A DNA stretch of 64,000 nt. Source: Flavobacterium ginsenosidimutans. Lineage in GTDB: Bacteria > Bacteroidota > Bacteroidia > Flavobacteriales > Flavobacteriaceae. Below, piece by piece: positions 42,436 through 51,443 of this stretch. The stretch covers positions 1 through 64,000 of the forward strand of contig NZ_QJRJ01000067.1 in NCBI RefSeq assembly GCF_003254625.1, read 5' to 3'. Position numbers and translations under genes: made by a program. Below the pieces are notes generated by a model, which worked only from the letters and a program-made list of their open reading frames with translations, did not search any database and was not told where the DNA came from. How positions within the stretch are numbered: the first letter of the stretch is position 1; each line of letters begins with the position of its first letter.

Positions 42436-43170
42436 ATGGAAATAATATGTAAAAATTGCCATCAGGTTTTTAAGGGACATTATTGCAATAACTGTGGACA
42501 AACTGCAGAAACACACAAGATAAATGTCCATTTTTTATGGCACGATATACAGCATGGTTTATTACATTTTGACAAAGGAATTTTGTATTCTTTAAAACAG
42601 CTTTTTACAAGACCAGGACATTCTGTTCGTGAATTTATTGAAGGCAAACGAGTTCGTCATTTCAAGCCTTTATCACTAGTTGTCGTTTTAGCTACTTTAT
42701 ACGGCTTTTTAATTCATTATTTTCATATTAGTTACTTTAAGAGAGAATCTAGCGAATATTTGAATTATGAAAATTTAAACGAATGGGTTCCTTCTCATTT
42801 TTCTTGGGTTACTATCGCTACGATTCCCTTATATACAATTGGGACTTATGCTGTATTTAGAAACCAAGGCTACAATTTTATTGAGTTTTTTGTATTGAAT
42901 ACTTTCAAAGCATCCCAAAGGCTTTTTGTTCAGATTTTGACATTTCCAATTCTGCTATATTTAAATAAAACAGATCATATGCAACTATTTTCGTCATTTA
43001 CATATTTCGTTGGATTGGTTTTAATATTTTGGACTAACATTCAGTTTTTCAATAAAATATCAACAGGAAAGGCTTTTTTATTATCTATATTAAGTCATAT
43101 TATATTTTTGATTTCATTCTTTATCATTCTCACTATTATACTTTTAATAAGCGGGAGATTTTCAGTATAA
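42436..43170 (+). CDS. DUF3667 family membrane protein
   Basis: A protein of 244 aa from ATG 42436. A zinc ribbon lies at the N-terminus (Cys5, Cys8, Cys17, Cys20 in CKNCHQVFKGHYCNNCGQ), then FLWHDIQHGLLHFDKGILYS and LFTRPGHSVREFIEGKR, which define DUF3667, and four or five membrane helices. A GTG at 42388 would add 16 residues; the ATG places the zinc ribbon right at the N-terminus as in relatives. Function unknown. Confidence 0.87.
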   Translation: MEIICKNCHQVFKGHYCNNCGQTAETHKINVHFLWHDIQHGLLHFDKGILYSLKQLFTRPGHSVREFIEGKRVRHFKPLSLVVVLATLYGFLIHYFHISYFKRESSEYLNYENLNEWVPSHFSWVTIATIPLYTIGTYAVFRNQGYNFIEFFVLNTFKASQRLFVQILTFPILLYLNKTDHMQLFSSFTYFVGLVLIFWTNIQFFNKISTGKAFLLSILSHIIFLISFFIILTIILLISGRFSV

Positions 43171-43190
43171 AGTTTAAATCTATACAATAA

Positions 43191-43221
43191 AAAAAGGGTT
43201 CAAATTATTGAACCCTTTTTT
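43191..43221. terminator. Bidirectional terminator between the DUF3667 and ccsBA genes
   Basis: AAAAAGGGTTCAA pairs perfectly over 13 bp with TTGAACCCTTTTT, loop ATTA. Confidence 0.88.
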
Positions 43222-43239
43222 GTATCTAAAAATAATCTT

Positions 43240-46200
43240 TTAAGATTGTTTTTTCTTTACTTTTTTAGTCTTGTAATATTTTCTGTATTTCGGATAAGTA
43301 ACTGCTCCGATTAAAGAAATAACAATTAAACAGTAATAAATCCAGTTTAATGAATGTGCTTCTCCGCTTGCATAAGAGTGTAAACCTACTAAGTGGAAGT
43401 TTACCCCATAATAGGTAAACAAAATCGAAATAAAAGCATACATACTCATTAAGTTAAAGAACCATTTTCCTCTTAAAGCTGGAACAAAACGAGCGTGAAT
43501 TACAAACGCATAGATCATAATCGAGATTAAAGCCCAAGTTTCTTTTGGATCCCAACCCCAGTAACGTCCCCAACTTTCATTTGCCCATTGTCCTCCTAAG
43601 AAGTTTCCAATCGTCAACATGATAAGACCAATTGTCAACGCCATTTCGTTAATGTAACTTACTTCTTTGATATGTAAATCCATTTTGGCTTTGTTTTTAT
43701 CATTTGTAAAGAAAATCAATAATAAAGCAACAAAACCTAAAATCATTCCTAAAGCAGTTGGACCATAACTTGCTACAATTACGGCAACGTGAATCATTAA
43801 CCAATAAGAGTTAAGAACTGGCTGTAAATTTGCAATTTCTGGATCGATCCAGTTCATATATGCCGCCATTAAAATCATTGCTGTAACAAATGCTGATGAA
43901 GCAATCGTTAATTTTGATTTTCTATCGAAAGCCAATCCAAAGAACATTGTCGACCAAGCAACATAGACTATAGATTCGTAAGCATTACTCCACGGTGCGT
44001 GGCCGGAAATATACCATCGTGCAATTAATCCTAAAGTATGAAGAACAAATAGTAAACCTACGATGACATGAAAAATATTTACGGTAATTCGAAGCCATTT
44101 TTTCTCAAAGAAAATATTTAAGATCGTAAACATAAGCATCAAAATTGCTACCGTAATGTACCAATAAGGCAATACTTTGAAAACATCGTATTTGTTGTAA
44201 GCAATCTCAGCGTCGATTTTTTCTTCACTTGGTCTTACTTTAGCTCCAAATTTCTTCTGGAAGCCGTTAATACTTTCAACCAAATTATCTGCTGTATCAA
44301 AGTTTTTCTCAATAGAACCGTTATTTAAAGCACTAAAATATAATGGAAGAATTTGCTTTACATAAGTAGAATCCATTCCTTTAAAACCAGCACTTTCACG
44401 CTCTAAATAAGAAACCCATTTGTGGTTTGGATCATTCGGAATTGGGAAGATTCTTAAAATGCTACCACTTAATGCCGATTCCATTAAGTTAACTTTTTTA
44501 TCTGTCTCGACAAAATCTTTCTCAAAATTATTCGGATTTGCTGCTTTGTAAGCCGCATCTAAATAAGGAGATAATTTATAATTTCCTTGTTCATCAAAGA
44601 ATTTTACGAATGGAGCGTATTGATCTTTCGAATCGATTCCGATAATTTTACGAATGCTATCGTTTCCAGATTTAATATAAATCAATGGAATCTGAATCCA
44701 AACCTGCGCATATTGCGTCATTGATAAGAAAACCTGATCAGAATTCATTCCGTTATACGTATCATTGTGACTTACTTTTCTCAGTAATTCAGAAGAAAAC
44801 GTATTAATAGGTTTCATTCTTCCTCCAGCATCCTGAATAATTAATCGACCAAATTTTGCGGCGTGAGATTCTGGTGCTTTATATATAGTCAATAACGAAT
44901 CAAGTTGTTTCTGACTTGGTGGAGCTGTAACGTGATTAGCATGATCGTTTGGATCTGCAGAATGTGCGTGATCGTGTTCATGATCATGAGAATGTACATG
45001 AGGCGTTTGCTGTGCAAAACCATTCAAACCAATCAATAAAACTAAAATCGAAATTAATTTTTGTTTTTTCTTTTGAATATTTTCTAGTTTCTTTTTCAAA
45101 TCCCCAAAACGAGAGTGTTTGGTAAACATAATTGCCATTAAACCAATATATAATAGAAAATACCCTAAGTAAGTAATATTAGTTCCCCATGAATCATGGT
45201 TTACAGATAAAACAGTTCCTTTTTCGTCTGGATCAAATGAAGACTGGAAGAAACGGAATCCTTTATAATCTAAAACGTGATTCATAAAAATATCAGCATC
45301 AAACGTTTCTGTAGAATCTTGTACAGTAACTTTACTTTTGTATGAAGAATAACTTTTTTCTGTGCCAGGATATTTCTCCGCAATAAAGTCATTTAAACGA
45401 ATTTTAAAAGGTAAAATATAAGCTTTACTTCCAAAGAAAATAGAATATTCAATATTACCTATTTTAACAGTTTTAGCTTCACCAACTTGGCCTTTATTAC
45501 CAAAAACCATTACTTCTTTTTCTTGTCCTTCGGCTTTTACTTTTACCACAACAGCATCTGTATGCGATTTTGCTTTGTAGTCGTTATTTGATTCGTAATC
45601 TACTTTTCCTTTCATTGGAGGCTCTGGAAATACAATTCTAATATCTCCAATGCTATATAAAGAACGCATCATTAAAGGCTGAACGTTATCTTTTGTAACT
45701 TTTCCTTTAAACTGATCTGCCATTCGCATAAATTCACCTTCAAAAGGAGTCTGGATTGTATATTCTTTTCCAGTTGTATTGATGTTAATTGCACCGTCAG
45801 TTTGTTTATTCAAAGCAAATAAAACATTGTGAATGTTCTGAACTTCACCTTCTTTTAGGTAATGTTCTTCTCTCCCGCCCGCTCCAGCTTCAACTAATTT
45901 TAAGTATAAAGTTCCATTTGGATCTGGCTTAACCACTTCTTTAGCTCCCATGATATAGTTTGAATACGAAACTTCAAAAGGAGTCTCATCAAATTTTCCA
46001 GAGATTGTAAAATCGTTGTTGGTAACTGGAGAAAGCAATAGGTTTTTCTCGAAAACTCTTCTTTTCATTTCGCCTTTGTATTCACCGTCAACAAAAACGG
46101 TCAAAAAGGTTTTATCTGAATATACTTGATTTTCTGCTGCGCCTTCGCGAATAGGCATCATTCCTTCATAACTGATATATCTAGTAATAAAAGCTCCTAA

Positions 46201-46470
46201 AATGATAAAAACAAAGGCAAGGTGTAATAACAGAGTTGCCCATTTTTCTTTTTTAAGCAATTGGTATTTTTTGATATTTCCGAAGAAATTAATCATAAAG
46301 ATGGCCATTATTGCTTCAAACCACCAAGTATTGTAAATTAGTATTCTGGCTGTATCGGTATTGTATTTACTTTCGATAAAAGTTCCAACACCCATTGCAA
46401 TTGCGAATGTTAAAAAAAGAACGGCCATTAATCGTGTAGAAAACAAAAAAGAGAATATTTTTTTATCCAT
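43240..46470 (-). CDS. ccsBA: Cytochrome c biogenesis protein, CcsB-CcsA fusion
   Basis: System II cytochrome c synthase carrying heme across the membrane and joining it to CxxCH apocytochromes. The 1076-residue chain has a ResB/CcsB part (about residues 1-450, membrane helices around a large periplasmic domain), a His-rich periplasmic linker (about 488-515, HVHSHDHEHDHAH), and a CcsA part with the heme-handling WGxxWxWD motif in ESWGRYWGWDPKETW near residue 970. Fusions of this size are usual in Bacteroidota. It is monocistronic, with its own promoter and terminator. Confidence 0.95.
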   Translation of the reverse strand: MDKKIFSFLFSTRLMAVLFLTFAIAMGVGTFIESKYNTDTARILIYNTWWFEAIMAIFMINFFGNIKKYQLLKKEKWATLLLHLAFVFIILGAFITRYISYEGMMPIREGAAENQVYSDKTFLTVFVDGEYKGEMKRRVFEKNLLLSPVTNNDFTISGKFDETPFEVSYSNYIMGAKEVVKPDPNGTLYLKLVEAGAGGREEHYLKEGEVQNIHNVLFALNKQTDGAININTTGKEYTIQTPFEGEFMRMADQFKGKVTKDNVQPLMMRSLYSIGDIRIVFPEPPMKGKVDYESNNDYKAKSHTDAVVVKVKAEGQEKEVMVFGNKGQVGEAKTVKIGNIEYSIFFGSKAYILPFKIRLNDFIAEKYPGTEKSYSSYKSKVTVQDSTETFDADIFMNHVLDYKGFRFFQSSFDPDEKGTVLSVNHDSWGTNITYLGYFLLYIGLMAIMFTKHSRFGDLKKKLENIQKKKQKLISILVLLIGLNGFAQQTPHVHSHDHEHDHAHSADPNDHANHVTAPPSQKQLDSLLTIYKAPESHAAKFGRLIIQDAGGRMKPINTFSSELLRKVSHNDTYNGMNSDQVFLSMTQYAQVWIQIPLIYIKSGNDSIRKIIGIDSKDQYAPFVKFFDEQGNYKLSPYLDAAYKAANPNNFEKDFVETDKKVNLMESALSGSILRIFPIPNDPNHKWVSYLERESAGFKGMDSTYVKQILPLYFSALNNGSIEKNFDTADNLVESINGFQKKFGAKVRPSEEKIDAEIAYNKYDVFKVLPYWYITVAILMLMFTILNIFFEKKWLRITVNIFHVIVGLLFVLHTLGLIARWYISGHAPWSNAYESIVYVAWSTMFFGLAFDRKSKLTIASSAFVTAMILMAAYMNWIDPEIANLQPVLNSYWLMIHVAVIVASYGPTALGMILGFVALLLIFFTNDKNKAKMDLHIKEVSYINEMALTIGLIMLTIGNFLGGQWANESWGRYWGWDPKETWALISIMIYAFVIHARFVPALRGKWFFNLMSMYAFISILFTYYGVNFHLVGLHSYASGEAHSLNWIYYCLIVISLIGAVTYPKYRKYYKTKKVKKKQS

Positions 46471-46501
46471 TTCTTAGGAATTACATTGTATAAAAGTGCG
46501 A

Positions 46502-46509
46502 CAAAAGTA
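46502..46509 (-). promoter_or_regulatory. Promoter -7 element for ccsBA
   Basis: TACTTTTG on the minus strand, 31 bp before the start codon. Confidence 0.5.
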
Positions 46510-46725
46510 CTTAAAAATGTTGATTAGCAGTCTTTGCCTTTTGTTAATAAAAACTAAAAATAAGGACTATTTTTCAAACAAATTGATAATTTAGAAAGTT
46601 TAAACCTACAAAACAAGTGTGGTTTTATTAAACAATGATTTTTATCAAAAAAGTGTTAGAATTCAAACAAAAAATAAAGAACAATAAAAACTTCAAAAAA
46701 CCATTATCAATAATTTGACAGACCC

Positions 46726-46754
46726 TTTGCATTAAAAAAATAATACTAATTTTG
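46726..46754 (+). promoter_or_regulatory. Promoter for the DUF2520-kdsC-ubiA-maf operon
   Basis: TTTG (46726-46729), 17 bp, TAATTTTG (46747-46754). Only 5 nt separate it from the ATG at 46760, so the message may be leaderless. The 289-bp gap 46471-46759 holds this and the ccsBA promoter and nothing else I can support. Confidence 0.6.
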
Positions 46755-46759
46755 CTCTT

Positions 46760-47521
46760 ATGATTCAGATAACAATAATTGGTTCCGGCAATGTTGCACA
46801 GCATTTAATAAAGGCTTTCACGGCAAATAAAATTATTGAAATTAAACAGGTTTTTTCTAGAAAGAAAGAAGCTTTACTTCATTTAATTGATTCTGAAAAG
46901 ATTATTACAAATTTTAATGAATTACAGCCAGCAGATTTATATATTATTTCTGTATCAGATAATGCAATCAGAGAGGTCTCAGAACAAATTCCTTTCAACA
47001 ATCAATTTGTAGTGCATACTTCTGGAACATCTTCAATTGAATTTTTGGATCCAAAAAATCGACGCGGTGTTTTTTATCCATTGCAGACTTTTTCTAAGAA
47101 TAAAAATATCGACTTTTCAATTGTTCCTTTTTGCTTGGAAGCAGAAAATACAGCCGATTTTAAGCTTTTGGAAACTGTTGCAAAAAGTGTTTCTACTGCA
47201 GTTTATTCCATAAGTTCTGAACAGCGAAAAGCGCTTCATGTCGCTGCAGTTTTTGTTAGCAATTTTACGAATCATTTATACCAAATGGGACACGAAATTT
47301 GTGAAGAAAACCAGCTTCCTTTTGCGATATTAAAACCTTTGATTCAGGAAACGGCAGATAAAATCAATACGCTCGATCCAATTGATGCGCAAACAGGTCC
47401 GGCTATACGTCACGATTCTAATACAATCAATGCCCATTTGGCTTTTTTACAAAACGAAAACAAAAAAAATATCTATAAAATCCTAACACAATCTATACAG
47501 CATAATGGCAAAAAGTTATAA
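46760..47521 (+). CDS. Rossmann-fold protein with DUF2520 domain
   Basis: A 253-residue protein: NAD(P)-binding Rossmann fold at the N-terminus (ITIIGSGNVAQHLIKAF), strands with LYIISVSDNAIREVSEQI and HTSGTSSIEF, and a C-terminal helical DUF2520 domain (LHVAAVFVSNFTNHLYQMGH). It resembles ketopantoate reductase or pyrroline-carboxylate reductase folds. Substrate unknown. Its end overlaps the next gene by 17 bp. Confidence 0.9.
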   Translation: MIQITIIGSGNVAQHLIKAFTANKIIEIKQVFSRKKEALLHLIDSEKIITNFNELQPADLYIISVSDNAIREVSEQIPFNNQFVVHTSGTSSIEFLDPKNRRGVFYPLQTFSKNKNIDFSIVPFCLEAENTADFKLLETVAKSVSTAVYSISSEQRKALHVAAVFVSNFTNHLYQMGHEICEENQLPFAILKPLIQETADKINTLDPIDAQTGPAIRHDSNTINAHLAFLQNENKKNIYKILTQSIQHNGKKL

Positions 47522-48032
47522 AGAATTAATGAATGACATCACAACGTTTGTTTTTGATGTAGATGGCGTACTTACAGACGGTTCTGTTTTAGTAACCAAT
47601 GAAGGCGAAATGTTAAGAACAATGAACATTCGTGATGGTTATGCAATGAAAGCAGCAATTGAAAGCGGTTATCACGTGTGCATTATTTCTGGAGGAAGCA
47701 ATGAAGGTGTTCGTATTCGTCTTCGTAATTTGGGTATTTCAGACATTCATTTAGGAACTCCTGATAAAGTAAAAACTTTTAACAAATATATTGAAAGCCA
47801 TAATATTAAACCTGAAAATGTGTTGTATATGGGAGATGATATTCCTGATTTTCATGTCATGAAATTGACGGGACTTCCAACTTGTCCGCAAGACGCAAGC
47901 CCTGAAATAAAAAAAATCTGCCGTTATATTTCGCACGTAAAAGGCGGACGCGGAGCTGTAAGAGACGTTATCGAACAAGTAATGAAAGTACAGGGAAAAT
48001 GGATGGAATATTTTAACGGACAGCACGATTAA
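47505..48032 (+). CDS. KdsC-like HAD phosphatase
   Basis: A 175-residue HAD phosphatase without cap domain, resembling KDO-8-phosphate phosphatase (lipopolysaccharide core synthesis). The nucleophile motif is FVFDVDGVLTDG (Asp18, Asp20), motif II is CIISGG, and motif III/IV is YMGDDIPDFHVM. KdsC-like proteins also dephosphorylate other sugar acids. It overlaps the DUF2520 gene by 17 bp. Confidence 0.9.
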   Translation: MAKSYKELMNDITTFVFDVDGVLTDGSVLVTNEGEMLRTMNIRDGYAMKAAIESGYHVCIISGGSNEGVRIRLRNLGISDIHLGTPDKVKTFNKYIESHNIKPENVLYMGDDIPDFHVMKLTGLPTCPQDASPEIKKICRYISHVKGGRGAVRDVIEQVMKVQGKWMEYFNGQHD

Positions 48033-48117
48033 GTTTTTAGTCGCAGTCGCAGTTTTCAGTTAATAAAAAAACTTAGCCCCCTTAGAATCTTAGTATCTTA
48101 GAACCTTAGAAAAAAAA

Positions 48118-49044
48118 ATGAAATTCCTAAAACTTATACGTTATCAAAACCTTTTAATGCTTGCTTTTATGCAGCTTCTTTTTCGTTATGCTTTTTTAAA
48201 ACAACAAGATGTTCCGCTTGCATTAGCTGACTGGCAATATGGATTGTTGGTTTTAAGCACCGTTTTACTCGCTGCAGCAGGTTATGTTATTAATAATATT
48301 TATGATGTAGGAACAGATAGTATCAATAAACCAAATGATGTTGTTGTTGGAAAAGGAATAAGCGAAACAGCAGCTTACAACATTTATATTGGTTTAAACG
48401 TTTCTGGTGTTGCAATTGGGTTTATTTTATCAAATATTATTCAAAGACCAACTTTTGCATCACTTTTCATTTTAATTGCTTCATTATTGTATTTCTACGC
48501 AACAACATTAAAACAAATCATGATTGTAGGAAACTTTATTGTAGCATTACTTTTGGCTGTAAGTGTTTTAATTATTGGAGTTTTCGATCTTTTTCCTGCT
48601 ACAACACACGAAAATCAAGCACAAATGGCAAGTCTTTTCTCAATTTTAACCGACTATGCTTTATTTGCTTTCATGATTAATTTTATCCGTGAAATTGTCA
48701 AAGATATTGAAGACGTAAATGGCGATTACAATATGGGAATGAATACACTTCCAGTTGCAATTGGCGTAAACAGAGCCGCTAAAATTGCTTTAGGTTTTGC
48801 AATTGTGGCGTTTATTTTACTTGCGCTTTATAGCAATACCTATTTCATGCAGAATAAGCTTTATATTACTATATTTTATGCTTTTGCAACGGTATTAGCG
48901 CCTTTATTATACTTTATTGTAAAAATATTTAGTGCTAAAACACAAAAAGATTTCCAACATTTAAGCACTATTTTAAAACTTATTTTATTCTTCGGAATTT
49001 TATCAATCCTGGTTATTGCCTTAAATATCAAATACAATGCTTAA
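48118..49044 (+). CDS. UbiA-type prenyltransferase (geranylgeranylglycerol-phosphate synthase-like)
   Basis: A 308-residue membrane prenyltransferase. The Asp-rich motif NNIYDVGTDSINKPND is near residues 58-73 and a second, REIVKDIEDVNGDYNMG, about 120 residues later. In Bacteroidota such proteins are often labelled geranylgeranylglycerol-phosphate geranylgeranyltransferase, a lipid role usual in archaea. Whether this one makes such a lipid is unproven. It overlaps maf by 8 bp. A GAATCTTAG-type repeat fills the 85-bp gap before it. Confidence 0.87.
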   Translation: MKFLKLIRYQNLLMLAFMQLLFRYAFLKQQDVPLALADWQYGLLVLSTVLLAAAGYVINNIYDVGTDSINKPNDVVVGKGISETAAYNIYIGLNVSGVAIGFILSNIIQRPTFASLFILIASLLYFYATTLKQIMIVGNFIVALLLAVSVLIIGVFDLFPATTHENQAQMASLFSILTDYALFAFMINFIREIVKDIEDVNGDYNMGMNTLPVAIGVNRAAKIALGFAIVAFILLALYSNTYFMQNKLYITIFYAFATVLAPLLYFIVKIFSAKTQKDFQHLSTILKLILFFGILSILVIALNIKYNA

Positions 49045-49621
49045 AGAAAAACTAAAAAAATATAAAATCATTTTAGCTTCAGGATCTCCTCGCAGACAGC
49101 AGTTTTTTAAGGATTTAGATCTTGATTTTGAAATTCGCTTAAAAGATGTCGAAGAAATTTATCCGCCAGAATTAAAAGCGGTCGAAATCACCGATTATCT
49201 TGCAGAACTAAAAGCCAATGCATTTGAAGGCGAATTGAACGAAAATGAAATTTTAGTTACGAGCGACACTATTGTTTGGCACCGAAATAAAGCTTTAGGA
49301 AAGCCTAAAAGCGCAGAAGAAGCTTTCGAAATGATTAAATCGATGTCTAATACTACACATGATGTAATTACTTCTGTTTGCTTTAAAACTAAGGACTCTT
49401 CTACTCTATTGCACGATATTACCAAAGTAACTTTTAATGATTTATCAGACGAAGCTATTTTATATTATATCGAAAATTACAAACCTTACGATAAAGCGGG
49501 CGCATACGGAATTCAGGAATGGTTTGGTTTCATGGCAGTTGCAAAAGTTGAAGGTTCTTATACAAATGTTATGGGACTTCCAACAGCCAAAGTTTATGAA
49601 TTTTTGACTACTTTAGTGTAA
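49037..49621 (+). CDS. maf: Maf-like nucleotide pyrophosphatase
   Basis: House-cleaning nucleoside triphosphate pyrophosphatase (194 aa). The signature ILASGSPRRQQFF is at residues 12-24, followed by LVTSDTIVW, GKPKSAEEAFEMI and the C-terminal YDKAGAYGIQEWF. The family hydrolyses modified dTTP/UTP and may affect septum formation. It overlaps the UbiA gene by 8 bp and is followed by the MscS gene by 10 bp. Confidence 0.93.
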   Translation: MLKEKLKKYKIILASGSPRRQQFFKDLDLDFEIRLKDVEEIYPPELKAVEITDYLAELKANAFEGELNENEILVTSDTIVWHRNKALGKPKSAEEAFEMIKSMSNTTHDVITSVCFKTKDSSTLLHDITKVTFNDLSDEAILYYIENYKPYDKAGAYGIQEWFGFMAVAKVEGSYTNVMGLPTAKVYEFLTTLV

Positions 49622-49631
49622 AAATTTATTT

Positions 49632-50162
49632 ATGTTTTCTTTTAAAGAGTATAGTCGCGAAATAATAGCAACAATCATTCTTATTGGAGTTTTGATTGTA
49701 TTAAGAATGGTAATTGCCAAATTAATAAGACGTTTTGCCTATACAAGTCAATTATTTGAACACCGTACAAATTTAGTTATCAAATACATTAACATTTTAA
49801 TGAACATTCTTGTCGTAACAAGTTTAATTGTTATTTGGGGAGTTCAGACAGAAGATATTTTTATTACAATCTCTTCTATAGCAACGGTTATTGGTGTTGC
49901 AATGTTTGCTCAATGGTCGATTTTGAGCAATATTACTTCTGGAATGGTTTTATTCTTCTCGTTTCCTTTTAGAATTGGAGATACAATCAAAATACATGAT
50001 AAAGATTTTCCAATCGAAGCTGAAATTGAAGATATCAATACATTTCACGTAAGTCTAAAAACGAAAGAAGGTGAAAAAATAGTTTTTCCGAACAATTTAT
50101 TACTGCAAAAAGGAATTTCGATCATTCCTGCAAAATATGAAGAAAGAGAATTTTTCGATTAA
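49632..50162 (+). CDS. Small MscS-family mechanosensitive channel
   Basis: A 176-residue MscS-type protein: three membrane helices (EIIATIILIGVLIVLRMVI; VIKYINILMNILVVTSLIVI; IATVIGVAMFAQWSILSNIT), the pore-following FFSFPFRIGDTIKIHD and the beta domain with EAEIEDINTFHVSLKTKEGE and VFPNNLLLQKG. The C-terminal alpha-beta domain of long MscS proteins is missing. It is last in the operon that begins at 46760. Confidence 0.92.
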   Translation: MFSFKEYSREIIATIILIGVLIVLRMVIAKLIRRFAYTSQLFEHRTNLVIKYINILMNILVVTSLIVIWGVQTEDIFITISSIATVIGVAMFAQWSILSNITSGMVLFFSFPFRIGDTIKIHDKDFPIEAEIEDINTFHVSLKTKEGEKIVFPNNLLLQKGISIIPAKYEEREFFD

Positions 50163-50264
50163 AATTGTAATGGGAATTTTATAACGGGCGCAGGAAAAGC
50201 TGGAACGTAAAAAGGCAAATTAATTGTAATTTTTGTTTTATAAATTCAGCTAAATAAAATAAAA

Positions 50265-51365
50265 ATGACTCGGCCCGTAACTTTACCATTTTATGCAAAA
50301 CTTTCTTTTATTCTTGTCACTTTAATCTGTTTTGCATTTATTTTTTGCATCGGAAAAGATATTTTGACACCAGTTTTAATGGCATTTCTATTTGCCGTTT
50401 TACTATTGCCTATTTTTTCTTTTTTCAATACAAAATTGAAATTCCCAAGGCATCTTGCCGCAATTACCTGTCTGGTAATTTTTCTATCTTTTATTGCTGG
50501 AATCTTGATTTTCATTTCTTATCAAGTCACTTATATGGCGAATGATTTTGAGACTATAAAGAAAAATGCTAATTCTTTTATTATCGAAATTCATAAATTT
50601 ATAAGAGAAAATTTTCAGGTAAGTATTGGAGACCAAAAAAAATATTTGGATTCGGTTACCAAAGATTCAGTAAAGACGGGTCAAGCAAAACTGGGATCTT
50701 TTATAATATCAGTAAGCGACGTTCTTTTAGACAGTATGATTATTATTGTCTATACCTTTCTGTTTTTAATTTATAAAGAACATTTTAAGCTGTTCTTAGC
50801 CAAATTAATTAAAAAAGAAAATCATCCCGTTTTAATGGATATTCTTTCTCAGATAAAAGTTTCTATAAACAATTATATCGTAAGTTTAATTATCGAAATG
50901 CTTGTAGTTTCTGTCTTAACAAGTTTAGGATTATGGATTATTGGCATTAAATATTTCATATTGTTAGGATTAATTACGGGTATCTTGAACCTTATTCCTT
51001 ATATTGGAATTACAATCGCTGGAATTATAACGATTTTAGCTTCTCTAACAGGATCAGGCGAAACTTCTGTGATTCTTGGAATTTTGATTGTGAATATTAT
51101 TGTACAATTCATTGACAATAACCTTCTTGTGCCATTAATTATTAATTCTAAAGTAGAAATAAATGCGTTTGTTTCGATTATGGGAATTATTGTTGGAGGC
51201 GCCGCAGCTGGAGTTTCTGGAATGTTTTTAGCTATTCCGCTTTTGGCAATCTTGAAAATCATTTTTGACCGAATTGAATCTCTCTCCGCATGGGGTTATC
51301 TCATGGGAAATCATGTTCCTCGGAAATTTAGATGGCGAACACGAAAAGTTACAACAGAAAATTAA
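50265..51365 (+). CDS. AI-2E family transporter
   Basis: A 366-residue membrane protein of the AI-2E (PerM/TqsA) type: helix pairs at the N-terminus, a periplasmic loop (about residues 90-150), and the family ending with GLITGILNLIPYIGITIAGI, QFIDNNLLVPLIINSKVEIN and GMFLAIPLLAILKIIFD. Members export small molecules or take part in Na+/H+ exchange; the substrate here is unknown. The next gene starts 78 bp after it. Confidence 0.9.
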   Translation: MTRPVTLPFYAKLSFILVTLICFAFIFCIGKDILTPVLMAFLFAVLLLPIFSFFNTKLKFPRHLAAITCLVIFLSFIAGILIFISYQVTYMANDFETIKKNANSFIIEIHKFIRENFQVSIGDQKKYLDSVTKDSVKTGQAKLGSFIISVSDVLLDSMIIIVYTFLFLIYKEHFKLFLAKLIKKENHPVLMDILSQIKVSINNYIVSLIIEMLVVSVLTSLGLWIIGIKYFILLGLITGILNLIPYIGITIAGIITILASLTGSGETSVILGILIVNIIVQFIDNNLLVPLIINSKVEINAFVSIMGIIVGGAAAGVSGMFLAIPLLAILKIIFDRIESLSAWGYLMGNHVPRKFRWRTRKVTTEN

Positions 51366-51443
51366 AAAGAACGTTATGCTATAACGCTTCTATATATTAC
51401 GTATATTCATAAAACTTAAATCTATTAGCAGAAAAACTACCGA

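Noticed and set aside
46626..46720. A 27-codon ORF (MIFIKKVLEFKQKIKNNKNF and on) in the gap before the DUF2520 gene
   Set aside because: Very low complexity in AT-rich DNA, no ribosome site and it overlaps the promoter region of the next gene.
51373..51395. Short hairpin ACGTTAT-GCT-ATAACG between the AI-2E and barrel protein genes
   Set aside because: Only 6-7 bp and no T run follows, so it is not convincing as a terminator or operator.
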